A DNA stretch of 64,000 nucleotides from Sclerotinia nivalis (taxonomy: Eukaryota; Ascomycota; Leotiomycetes; Helotiales; Sclerotiniaceae). Shown one piece after another: positions 47,153 through 57,655 of this stretch (within the stretch, counting starts at the first letter, position 1; each line of letters begins with the position of its first letter). Position numbers and translations under genes: made by a program. Where the stretch lies: NCBI GenBank assembly GCA_029531795.1, contig JAPEIS010000001.1:5828001-5892000 (forward strand), given 5' to 3'. The notes below the pieces were generated by a model that made no database searches, was not told where the DNA came from, and worked only from the letters and a program-made list of their open reading frames with translations.

Positions 47153-50100
47153 AAAGAATTCAAGAGAGTCGCAGTTACAACTTAAAACTCGCGTACCTTC
47201 AGGCTCTTACACATTTTCTCTATCTATACGTTTCTACAACCACATGCAGTGAGCACTTATTTGACTGGCAGATCAGTGCTCGCCTCATTGTCATTGAATC
47301 TCAAAGTTATTATAGACTTTAGACGGTAGTCTTGATTCTTTTGCTGTTTACACAAAATTCCCGTAGTTAGGATGTAGCAGGGCTATCTGAAATCTGAAAC
47401 CTGATATAAGAGTCGTTTCAACAAGTTCCGCAACCAGATCTGCCCAGCGTCTGAGTATGACGATCATTCCTTGCGATGGAGTTCTTCCCTTGAAAATGGC
47501 CGCTTATATATCAAAATTTATACGTACATTGATCTCATTTTCCAGGCTGGTCTCCGAATACCGAATATGTATTCACTAGTGATTTGACAGATGTATATGT
47601 GTGTCGAGATAGAATCAAAAATGGTTATAAAAGGGGACAGAAGCTTTTCCACTGCCAGGATAACTAGTACGAAACCATAACATAGAGCAACTCCAGGAGT
47701 AAGGATCGGATATCTCCCCACAGGGCTTCTTTATATGATTCTATTGAAAGGTATACCAGTTCAATTCGTGACAATTCCAGAATTTCGAAAGTTGGACTTT
47801 ATTATTATCAATCCCTGAAATGACATATATATCATCACTTTTCCACAACTCGGACGAATGTTTGGTCAAGATACACCAAGATGTTTACTCCAACGTGGAA
47901 GTTGTACCGTGAATGTCATTGATGATAGTCCGGCAGAAAGAGACTCAATGAATTTCTGGAGCATGGCTGCCTTCCTTATAACACTTTCTGAATCCTATAG
48001 TAGAGATCTCAAGTATATTTAAGCATTTTGCACAATTTCCTAGCAGAAGAATAATCCCACGTTTTGCCAGGAATTTGGATTGACCCTTGGATGATTCACA
48101 CACTTATGCTATGTGACACTACCTAGGCAGTTTCCCATCACTCCTTTAAAGATCTCTCCGTTCCGTCCAGACTTGGTATATAGGACTTCTTTACTATCTC
48201 TTTTTGAGGAATCATCTTCCCAGAGAAACTACAGTGGTGACTTCCCATGCTTTGTATGGCTCCAGACACAGATATAGGTTGCAGAAGTACTATTTACGAC
48301 AACTCTCAGTAGCCATCTCAATAGACAGGTAGTGCATATCGAGCATGAAAATGTAGGATAAGACATCTAGCTATAGTAAAGTGTCCTGCTGCATGATGGA
48401 ACTTTGGTCTTGGGAATGATGGCGACAAATTTTTTGCTGAGAGTGGCAAGTAATAAGACGGCAGGCAATATGGATCATATAATGAGACGAGGTTGATCCA
48501 TATCAGATGAGCTAGATTATATGAGCGAGTGTGAGGTAAGATAAGGTATAAAAACACACCAAAACAAAGCAAAAGCGCAGGGCAAACTCACTATTTTTAA
48601 TTTCCAATTTCCAGCTAATGGAAGCTATCTTCCCTTGCGTGAGCAAATTTCTATTCTTCAACTATACCTCCCTCACAGCAAGTCAATTGCAGACGGAGGA
48701 AATGCAGATCTGAAAGCTCTTATGCTGATAATGGGAGGCCGCCGTACAGAGCTAAAAGTCCATCTCAGCAAGTATTGTCCAAAGAGACATACTTATGTAA
48801 GTTATTTACTCCACTTCAATATCCCTCTGAAAGTTTACAGGCTAAGATTAATAAAGCTCGAAGAAATTTTCTCCCTCTTCTGCCGGTTTTCCACGGTGCG
48901 CGAAAAAGAATGAAGAGGTGGAACACAAGAAATCCAGATAAAGCAACGGGTTGTACCATCATGGCCATTTTCTGCCATCTCACGTCATCAAGGACATAGA
49001 AAATACAGTCTGGTTTGAGGAATTGGGATGACCTCCTGTGTAGTTGAGTGTCGTCCCACGGCATCTTGCGAAGATACCACATCAATGGTTGGTAATATTG
49101 CATATATGGTTGCTAATTGAACGACCATATCTCCAAATTTGGGATCTTTGACGCGAGATACCATTTTCTAATCGGCGGACTCCGATGAGTGATATTATGT
49201 GAAGAATGAAAATGTCGCCTGGAGAAGGGAGTTAAATTTGTTCGTTCTTATCCATTCGTATATGAGATGACGATGTCGTGGATGTTTGAGAAGCTAGGTT
49301 TAGTAGGTTATAATTAGTTTCACACAGCTCTATTTAGTAGTGGCACGCTATCGAGAATCCTAGCCGAAGTTTTCTCAACCAAGTAGGGTCTTATATTCAA
49401 GTCAGCTCTGAAAATGCAAGAATCCCAATTGAATAAGCAAAGAAAAGCAGATACACAAATATATATTGCTGATATTTGATTTCAGGTAAACTCTTCATTT
49501 TTGTAGTATCGCTTACATGTCGAAAGAAGAACCGGATCGACTTGGCTACTGGTGATGTTTGAAGCCAAAAGCAACGCGTAATAGACAGAAGTTCGCACAA
49601 AGGCTAGAAAAAGTCGCTATAGTCCTAAGCGTATTACTCCCTCCCCGTCTAGCGCCCCTAACAACCTTACAACCGCAACTAAACGTAATTCTGTAAGGAT
49701 TGATTGGAAGATTTCTGAACACTAATTACAAGTAGCGCTATGATTTACTTTTCTCAGAAGAGAATGCAATAGTAAGGTGAGGAGCAGAAGATGGGAAGGT
49801 GGAGGAGCTAAAATCTCCTTCTGACACAGATAGACTAGGAAAGCAGTGCGCACAAATTCATAGAACTACTCGCACAATTGCCAGCATAAGCCTTGTAATT
49901 TTGAAATGTAGACATGCAACACATTCTCTTTTAAAGGCGTTGAATGGATAAAAATTCGCAATGCTAGTGACAGTAGAAAAATAGCTCCAGATCAAAGTTT
50001 TTGGTGTTGTTAGCGGGCGACACACCGATAATCGAAGAAACGACAAAAAATGGTTCGAGTACTAGTCAGACTTATTATACAAACTGCTCAAATACAAAAT

Positions 50101-51453
50101 CAAATGCTTGGAAAGAATGTCGACATTCGACTTCGCCTTTACCATGACCCAAGATTACTTTAGGTTGTAGATATTTTTGAAAATAACTTATGTATTGATG
50201 CTCTACTTTATTTCTCATGCAAGTCATCAGGACAGAATCTCCACACTTGCGGTCTAAAGAACTCTTTGAAGCACTCATACCACTCCATCCATCTTTCCAT
50301 CCAAAAGTCCTACTTTAGAATATCGCGGTAACAAAATTTTACTTTCAAATTGACCATCCTGTAATAATTAGTCACCCCTCTTAAGAGATTGGTAGCACGG
50401 CGCTCACGCAGTGTTATCCTATCCACTGATATGCGGTGCTCGTATGGAACATCCGGCATGCAGGTCCCATATCACAGTAGGCTATAGCCAGGGCGGGATT
50501 CAAAGTTGCCATGTTACCATGATTACCACTCAAAATTAAGTAGACACAAATGGAAAATTAGTGCTGCCCTTTTTGATTGTTCCAATACTATAGATATTGA
50601 TGAAAGGGTTTCAAACTGCATGATAGGACCGTATGAGGCGGGACGAGTTAAGACGAGGCACAAGAGGCATATTGAAAGAAAATTATGGGCATTGAGGATC
50701 AAGGAGAACCTCTAGGGCCATGATGAAATGTCATTTTAGGAAGTGTACTGTAGTGTTTGATATTGAGCGAGTTGAGTTGAGTATTTCAAGATGACGACCC
50801 AAGTTTCCAATCTCTAAAAGTTTGAGGCGGCCCATCCAATCTTCCACGTGGTGTTTGTGGCGACTGTTTCCTTCTCCACACTCCAGACTAGAGTCACGAC
50901 CAATATCCCTCGTCTTCCGGTTCTGCCACTATTCCTCTCATCTCCGTAGCCTCTTGGCATCGCTAGTACCATGTTAGATCATGGTAGACCAATGGACCGG
51001 ATGATATTCACCTCGCATAGTCCTTTCGTATCTTCAATCTCCTGCCTCAAAAAGATACCACCACAGTCTTTAGAAGGCTGGTTGCATGGAACGTCTATCG
51101 AGGGGCTGTGGTGACCACACTCAAATAACCGGATGACTTGATAACACATTGTGATTGCTTGGGACGTGACTTGCGGTGATCAAGAGGCCGATTTGTAGTT
51201 GTTGCCAATCGAGGTAGCTGATGTATCGTCGTTCGTAAGGCGGAGTGAATCTTGTGGAGGAGAAGAGATGAAGGTACATAGAAATCCCTCCCAAAAGATG
51301 TGTTCTCAGCACAAATATTGTCATGCGTGGAACAAAGATAGCAAGCAACTTGCTGAAGCGATTGCTCATCTTCCCGGAATTCACAAGCAAGCGATCCGTC
51401 TATTGTCTCTTATCTGCAGTGTGGGCCAAACTTTTGTCGCACTAGACAACGTT

Positions 51454-52161
51454 TCAGTTTTTGATAGCCTTTCCCTTGTGTGTCAAAATGACTTCCTTTT
51501 CATTCCGATCACCGCCAGTATACTGCATCTCAACTTCTAAGCCCCCCAAGCCTTCATCAGCTGCTTTTCGGTTCCACAACATCTGCATAATCTTTCCATC
51601 CGCCCCGCACAGTACATAACCCATCGGCCATTGACTCCTGCCTAGAGCTTCTCTCACACCTTTGGTAGCTGCTTGCTGCGAGACTAAAAATGCCAATACA
51701 CTTGATGCTCTCCATCCTTGCGGAGCACCTACAAAAGTTCCTTCTAGTTCTCGAGCTTGAGCTGGCTTTATTTTGGCTGCAAATGCTTTGCATTGTATGA
51801 GGACTTTCAAAGGTTGAGGAGCGGTGGGTAATGACCATGTTCCAAGTAGATCAATTCCACAATCTGATTTTCCACCAACCTGCTTGAGAGACATGCCTAA
51901 CCGCTCTAGTGCTTGTTTGGCCATATACTCATAATGAGTTCCTACATATGTAGTACTGCCTGTGTCCATATTGTTGCGTGATGCATATTCCAGAAAACTG
52001 GGCAGATCATGATGCTCTGCATTCTGTGAGTCAGGATATGTCAACTCATCCGCTTCGGTAGTAGTTTCAGGTGCAGTTGCAGTCGCACCGTTTGCAAAAC
52101 ATCGGCGCAATGATTGCTTTCCTAGTTGCAAGAGACGCCGCTGAGGACGTGCTGAAAACAT
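51454..52161 (-). CDS. RRG7: mitochondrial protein Rrg7 (required for respiratory growth 7)
   Basis: A single exon of 235 residues. The N-terminus MFSARPQRRLLQLGKQSLRR is a typical mitochondrial presequence. The core has the Rrg7/DUF2034 signature GTHYEYMAKQALERLGMSL, GGKSDCGIDLLGTWSLP, LKVLIQCKAF and KPAQARELEGTF. This is a restriction-endonuclease-like fold; the GID...QCK residues match the metal-binding D/QxK pattern of Mrr-type nucleases. In yeast, loss of RRG7 impairs respiratory growth and mitochondrial DNA maintenance; the reaction is not established. It is divergent from MED21 across 357 bp. Confidence 0.88.
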   Translation of the reverse strand: MFSARPQRRLLQLGKQSLRRCFANGATATAPETTTEADELTYPDSQNAEHHDLPSFLEYASRNNMDTGSTTYVGTHYEYMAKQALERLGMSLKQVGGKSDCGIDLLGTWSLPTAPQPLKVLIQCKAFAAKIKPAQARELEGTFVGAPQGWRASSVLAFLVSQQAATKGVREALGRSQWPMGYVLCGADGKIMQMLWNRKAADEGLGGLEVEMQYTGGDRNEKEVILTHKGKAIKN

Positions 52162-52518
52162 GGAGATTGGTTGTGTTTGTCAGTATCATGTGACTAGCAT
52201 GATTTTTCACGGGTAGTTCGTCCGATGTGATGCAAAACGGGAGCAGAGACGGACTACCTGCATGCACTTAACCAGCAAGAAGAAAAGCGGTAGCGATAAA
52301 TATGTATCGTGAGAAAGTTCTCTACAATTTTTTTGATAGTGATGCACGGGAGTCGGAGATTATGCAAGGCTACGCCAATTAACTTCGGCAAGCTAAGCCC
52401 TTTATGGTCAACTCCCCGCAAAGGATTATCTGCAAGGCTGACATTTTCGCAACCTACCTGAGAACATCTCTTTGAAATCCATCAGCATTGAATCCCGTTT
52501 ATCTCCCACCAACGAGTT
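52162..52518. promoter_or_regulatory. divergent promoter, RRG7 / MED21
   Basis: 357 bp between the outward-reading start codons. No motif I would name. Confidence 0.4.
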
Positions 52519-53064
52519 ATGGCCGATCGATTGACCCAACTTCAAGATGCTATTGATGAGGTCTAGTCCACTATTAAAAACATATACTCTTTGTCTCCTT
52601 GCTGACTTTAATTAGCTCGCTCTTCAATTTGTCGCATCGCTCGTCTGGGTTAACAAGCATCATGATTACCAAACTCTCAGCCCCACCGACATCGTTCGAA
52701 AGGACACCAAGAAAGATGAATCAGGTGAAGCATTGCCAAATGAAGACGGCTGTGAGAATCCTAGCTCTTTCCCTCTCCTGAGTTCGACTGACCTCCCTTT
52801 GTAGTAGAGCCATTACCCGCGGACAAATTCAAAGAAGGCCAGGTGGAATTGGCACGGGATCTTATTGTCAAGGAACAACAAATTGAGGTACTTATCACAG
52901 CATTGCCAGGCTTGGAAAATAGCGAAAAGGAGCAACAGCAGACAATTCAACGATTAGAGCGGGAACTGAAAGAGGAAGAAGAGAGGAGGAAAGAGGCTTT
53001 GAAGGAGAAAGAGGCTGTTTTGGCTAGGTTGGAGGGAGTTATTCGGAGTATCAAAAGACCCTGA
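52519..53064 (+). CDS. MED21: Mediator complex subunit 21
   Basis: Three exons: 52519-52560, 52616-52751 and 52805-53064, in frame, 145 residues, the family length. It begins MADRLTQLQDAIDE and continues through ALQFVASLVWVNKHHDYQTL, EPLPADKFKEGQVELARDLI, VKEQQIEVLITALPGLENSE and a long coiled coil ending LEGVIRSIKRP, all standard Med21 (Srb7) landmarks. It heterodimerises with Med7 in the Mediator middle module and is essential for RNA polymerase II transcription. The first donor is an unusual GTCTAG; the frame and homologue-like junction support it. Confidence 0.92.
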
Positions 53065-53590
53065 ATTAATCGCCATTCAATCCTTTCTTCGTATCTATCT
53101 ATAACTGCGAGATTTGGCGTTTGGGTGAGGGGAAGGCGTTTGGTAATAGAGAAATGGGTCGGGCTGTGGGGTCAAGTGGATTTTCAACAGTGAACAAGTC
53201 TGGGGAAACGCGGGAGGTGTAAAGTACCCCATCGCTTTAAACTACCTCTAAGGCAGACGGCCATCCTAGACTCTTGCATGGCCTACATACACAAATGTCA
53301 ATTTGATCGGACTGTGACATGGAGCGCCCTGTTGAAGGAATGGAAGATCAATTCCGCAGGAAAAGAATACCATGTTACCGGGGAATGTCAAATGAGAGAA
53401 GAACTGCGGAAATTTATAGCTCAGGACAGTCAAGGTATCATTGAAGAAGCTTGGGAAGGGATATCTATTATTCTTGACCTAGTCTATTCTATTGAAGAAC
53501 AAACTCTTTGCTCTCTATCGTCGCCCACTTGATTAATGAAAACTATTTTCCGAGGTTGTATTGTATGCTTCTAAGCACATCATCTATCCA
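53065..53590. other. tail-to-tail intergenic region with an unsupported 84-codon frame
   Basis: This lies between the stops of MED21 and the nucleotidase gene. An ATG frame at 53278-53532 (84 codons; MAYIHKCQFDRTVTW, MREELRKFIAQDSQG) has protein-like composition but no recognisable domain and no obvious promoter space. It could be a short orphan gene or chance. Confidence 0.3.
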
Positions 53591-54598
53591 TTATGTAGTA
53601 ATGAAGAATTGCGGGTAAACAGTCCTCAACTCTTCCAAAGTGCTGATTTGAAAATCGGCAACCGGCTTAGGAGGTGATTTTACACCTTCCTCAACCAAAT
53701 GTGCTGCTGTCCAACCAAGTTTATAAGCTGCCTCGCAGTTTACGAGCGAGTCATCTAAAATGTGTAAGTATCAATATCGATGAACTCGGGCCGAAAAAAA
53801 ACTTACCAACAAAATAACAATCTTTATACTCCTTCACTCCAGCCTCTCTCATGGCCTTCTCGAATGATTCCTTATAAGGTTTGCAAATCATCTTCTCCTG
53901 AGCATAATCACAATACGTCATACCCTCAAATAAATCCTCTACCTCTAGTAAACGGACGACACGTCTCCCATGGGTGACATAAGCATTGGTAAAGAGCCAT
54001 AGCTTGACCTTGGACCGATCGATATCCTCGAGAAGCTTGCGGAGTTTTGGATCCGGCGAGAGAATGGTTTCTAATGGCACGGCATCATCTACTTGACGAT
54101 TGTATTCCAGAGCGTCAATCTTGTGATGACGTACTAAACCTTCGATGGCGAGACCGTAGGTTTTGTAGTATTCTTGATGAAGATTGTAGGCATCTTCTCG
54201 ACTGAGCTCTAGATGTTTCATGAAATATGCATCGATCAGAGCGGTCATGTGGTCATGGACATTCTTGCCTGAATGTGATCCGTCAGTTGATGTGGTAGAA
54301 GATAATTTATAGCAGTGGCAAGAAAGAGGTTCGTACTCTTGGAATAAAGCTGTGAGGAGGTTAGCAATCATGAAATTATACCAAACAATAACACGTAGTA
54401 TTAGCTTACACAATTATCAATATCAAAGAAGAACACCGGTCGTGTATCCGCCATTTTGTTGGTGAAGCGAGAATTAATAGAGGCGGGTTTAGAGGAAGTA
54501 GTAATTGACCTACTTGCCCTAGGAATGGTGTATTTGTAAGTTGTAGTAGGAAGTGAAAAGGCGGTGCGAGTTCTAGCACACTTGAAGATGCTATACAT
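53591..54598 (-). CDS. HAD-superfamily pyrimidine 5'-nucleotidase (Sdt1/Phm8 type)
   Basis: Four exons: 54598-54410, 54349-54337 (13 nt), 54268-53807 and 53754-53591, in frame, 275 residues. HAD motif I is FFFDIDNC at the end of exon 1, continuing into the short exon; motif II is LWLFTNAYVTHG; the motif III Lys is in MICKPYKESF; motif IV spans the last junction (CYFV + DDS). The family dephosphorylates UMP/CMP and related nucleotides or lysophosphatidic acid. A second in-frame ATG (residue 49, MADTRPVFFFD) starts right before the catalytic core, and the 48 residues before it are Arg/Ser/Thr-rich like a mitochondrial presequence. Two localisations by alternative starts are possible. Upstream it is divergent from the gene at 55052. 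Confidence 0.85.
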
Positions 54599-55051
54599 TG
54601 ATTAATAAAACTAAGAGAGTGTGGAGTGGAGAGAGATCGGGTTATGATAATTGTCTAAAGAGTCATTCGGGAAACATTTATACCGGCCGATCGGGCTTTC
54701 ATTTCAAGTACCTCTCAAGTATTCCATACCAACCATTCAGGTACCAAATTGAACTCCACAGCCACCTTTGTCATGCCGTATCATATCATCATATCATTCG
54801 TTGGAGAATCTCTGCTTAGTCATACAAGTTTGCACCTACCAACCTTTAATCTTCTAGCCTGAACACAATTTCCCGACCTTCTTTACATCCCATCCAACTT
54901 TGCACTTCAAAACCTACAACGAGAAATTATTCAAACACAACTTGGCAATTATAGTCAATCTTCACTCCATCTGTTAGACTTGATACTTGCAGATGCAAGA
55001 AGTCAATTTCTTTTATTCTTTAATTAGTTTAATTGCTCGCTTTTCTCAGTT
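54599..55051. promoter_or_regulatory. divergent promoter, nucleotidase / 867-residue protein
   Basis: 453 bp between outward-reading ATGs. The plus-strand part becomes C/T/A-rich before the ATG at 55052, as in a fungal leader. No named motif. Confidence 0.4.
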
Positions 55052-57655
55052 ATGGCCCAAGGGGCTGTTGCTTCTGTGCCCATCAATGGCACAAATGGTG
55101 TAACACTGACAACAGAGAATATTCGTGAAATTCGGGAGTACGAAAAGATAATTTCATTTCGAGATGCTGTTCTTGCAGGGACTCATCCTCGTGTCAAAGT
55201 CCCTTCACATATTTTAGGAGTGGGAAAACAGAGCAGTTTGGCTCGTAATAATTTATCACCCAACACATCAGCAGTACGCGCAAATGCGCAAGCAGCCACC
55301 GACTCGGCGCCATCCTCGAATAACCATTCACCAGTCAATTATCGTGCTGCAGCGACAATTGGCCAGCTTACGAAACAGTCTGTATCTACGAGTTCTACTA
55401 AATCTGTGAAAACTTCGGAGATTAATCCAATTCTGTTGGAAAAGTCTGATGATCTTATAAAGGCGGAAATACAATTGCAGAGGCAGAGATTGGAAAGAGC
55501 TCTTAGGGATCAAATGGACCAACATCGTCTGGCCCAGAAAGCTTTGCTTCAGACATCTGAATCCCTCCCCAATTTTGATCTTACCGAAGTCTTGCAAAAA
55601 GCTCTTGCTATAGTTCATCCCGCCACGGCTCCAGAAGTCGAGCCTTCTGTGGGTGCTGGAAGTGATTCGTTTGATGAAAATTCTTTCTATTCTAGTCAGC
55701 ATGATACTCCAGAGCCATCCAATTCATCGCATAGCCACAAGCCAACCCTTAATGGGCAAGTCCGCGGTGAGGTATCAATTGAAGAGCAAGCAGCACACGC
55801 TGATCCTGCCATCAACCAGGTTGAAGACAATGAAGTGGTTATGACTGGTAGTTCACTATCCCAAAATAATCATTTAGCATCTGAGAGGCATTCACAATCA
55901 CAGTATCGCCCTCCAGGAATTCAGAACAGACATCCTGCCGAACAACAATCTCCAAATAGTTATCGTGGAAAGGTCACCCAAGAACCGCCATATCCCAGGG
56001 GTGTGCAAAGTAGAGTATCTGGCATTGTTGATCTTTCCCAGGATAGTACAGGTTCTGAAAGCACAGGTTCTCAACAGATGGGTGATCGAGTGGCCCCACC
56101 AAAGGCATCCGAAATAGATGTGCAACAACCGCTGAACACCCGAGCCCATAACCTATCTCCCTTAGCACCACAACCTGCCCGAGTGTCACCATTAGCTACT
56201 GCAAGAGATCCTCCCATCCTGCGAGATGCCCTCCCTGTCCATGAGGCACAGCCACCTCAGGTTGCTGCCCTCCGAAATGCGGCTTCGGGCTTATCAAGTG
56301 CAGAGAGTTCCCCTAGTGGGCCAAAGATTTCAGAGAAAAAGAAAGGAAAGAAGAAGAAGCGTAAGGTTAATGATAATGGCCAAACCGATACACCAGATTC
56401 TCCATACATTAAGGCAGAACCTCGCTCGCCATCTCCCTTCGCTGCTGCGACTTTGCCACGACCACAAAAGAGACAGCGACAGTCAGGTCACGCGTCAGAG
56501 CTCAACTATGATGAGCCTAGGTATGAGCCACTCGAAGTGATCCCGGAAGCTACTCCTAAAAGATATGAAGACGCTCGAGCTCCCGTGCGTTACGAAGGTC
56601 GATATGCAGATCAATATGCAGAAATTCGACGACCAGAACCTGTGTATCAGCGTGTGGAGCGGGATGACGTGGAATATCAAAGAGTTGAGAGTGGAGGTCA
56701 GTACACAAGAAGGCAAGCATCTCCAGTTTATGCTTTACCATACTCTCGGCCAATTAGAGAAAGCTCTCATGCCATCGTGGACCGACACATTATCGAGGAA
56801 CCCAGATATTACACTGAAAGAGAACGACCTGTATTGTCCAGGATGAGTGTCCGCCCAGATGCTGATCGCGAGAGGTCTCGCTCGCCGATTATGAGAGAAA
56901 GAAGATCGCCAATTCCGATGGGACCTCCACGCCAGCCTGTTAGGATTATTGTTGATGCATACGGCCGTGAGTATATTGATCCTACACCCGCACCTTCCAT
57001 GCGTCAGTCAGTTGCACCAATTGCCAGGAGACATGACGATGGAGAGCTTTATTATGAGCGTGCCCCTGTGAGAACAATGTCTACACGCCCACCGGTAGAA
57101 ACATTTGAAGAGGATGGAGTCTTGTACAGGAGAGCTTCCCCCGTCCTTGCCGCCCCACGACGTGTCATCACACAACCAGAGTACGCCCAACCAGACTATC
57201 GTTCATACCGTGAACGGGAATACTCCGTCCGCCCAACTCCGATGGGACCACCAGGCGAAGGGTATGTTAGGGTTGGAGCTCAGCCTGAACGTCGTCAAGT
57301 CAGCCATTACGACGAAGCCCCTCGAGAGTATATTTCCCGACCACAAAGCGTTCGGCCAGAAGCTATCAGATATGAGGTACCAAGAGAATATGTCGGAAGA
57401 CTTTCAAGTGTTCGGCCTGAGGCTCCTCTAAGGGAATATCCAGAAGTTCGTCGCGAAGTTATGGCTCCTCCACGTCGGGAGTTTAGCGTCCGTCCTACGG
57501 AAATCATTCCTCGTAGTCATCAACCGACAGCAGCAGAAGGAGAAAGATATTACGAGGTGGAGAACCATAGGCCGGCTATAATTGAGCGGCCTCGGGAAAG
57601 AGAAGGGTCAGTGTTTGTTTATGCGGATGATCTTCCAAGGAAAGTGTACCATTGA
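55052..57655 (+). CDS. 867-residue disordered protein, probably nuclear, unknown family
   Basis: A single exon with ATG in a TTATGGC context. Residues 20-60 form the only ordered-looking N-terminal motif (NIREIREYEKIISFRDAVLA, then GTHPRVKVP). A charged helix follows at about 130-180 (LIKAEIQLQRQRLERALRDQ MDQHRLAQ). Near residue 430 a KKKGKKKKRKV run is a strong nuclear localisation signal. The C-terminal half is rich in Arg, Tyr, Pro and Glu, with recurring SVRP, YEGR and REY words and SRSP-type dipeptides, as in RNA-binding or chromatin-associated low-complexity proteins. I do not recognise the family; the ordered N-terminal motif is the part to search with. Confidence 0.8.
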   Translation: MAQGAVASVPINGTNGVTLTTENIREIREYEKIISFRDAVLAGTHPRVKVPSHILGVGKQSSLARNNLSPNTSAVRANAQAATDSAPSSNNHSPVNYRAAATIGQLTKQSVSTSSTKSVKTSEINPILLEKSDDLIKAEIQLQRQRLERALRDQMDQHRLAQKALLQTSESLPNFDLTEVLQKALAIVHPATAPEVEPSVGAGSDSFDENSFYSSQHDTPEPSNSSHSHKPTLNGQVRGEVSIEEQAAHADPAINQVEDNEVVMTGSSLSQNNHLASERHSQSQYRPPGIQNRHPAEQQSPNSYRGKVTQEPPYPRGVQSRVSGIVDLSQDSTGSESTGSQQMGDRVAPPKASEIDVQQPLNTRAHNLSPLAPQPARVSPLATARDPPILRDALPVHEAQPPQVAALRNAASGLSSAESSPSGPKISEKKKGKKKKRKVNDNGQTDTPDSPYIKAEPRSPSPFAAATLPRPQKRQRQSGHASELNYDEPRYEPLEVIPEATPKRYEDARAPVRYEGRYADQYAEIRRPEPVYQRVERDDVEYQRVESGGQYTRRQASPVYALPYSRPIRESSHAIVDRHIIEEPRYYTERERPVLSRMSVRPDADRERSRSPIMRERRSPIPMGPPRQPVRIIVDAYGREYIDPTPAPSMRQSVAPIARRHDDGELYYERAPVRTMSTRPPVETFEEDGVLYRRASPVLAAPRRVITQPEYAQPDYRSYREREYSVRPTPMGPPGEGYVRVGAQPERRQVSHYDEAPREYISRPQSVRPEAIRYEVPREYVGRLSSVRPEAPLREYPEVRREVMAPPRREFSVRPTEIIPRSHQPTAAEGERYYEVENHRPAIIERPREREGSVFVYADDLPRKVYH

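Larger units (their letters stand above)
41158..51453. other. 10-kb gene-poor region
   Basis: No frame longer than about 116 codons occurs. None has a family resemblance, and I found no chain of short frames linked by good splice signals. GC is only moderately low, so this is not the extreme AT-rich DNA produced by heavy RIP. It contains a short 12-bp tandem repeat near the left end, a foldback element (46928-47152) and six exact copies of TGATTCACA on the plus strand. It could be decayed mobile DNA, long non-coding transcription units, or a hotspot with genes in other strains. Confidence 0.5.

Noticed and set aside
55328..55702. 124-codon antisense frame in the 867-residue gene
   Set aside because: It lies wholly inside a long sense frame with no independent signals.
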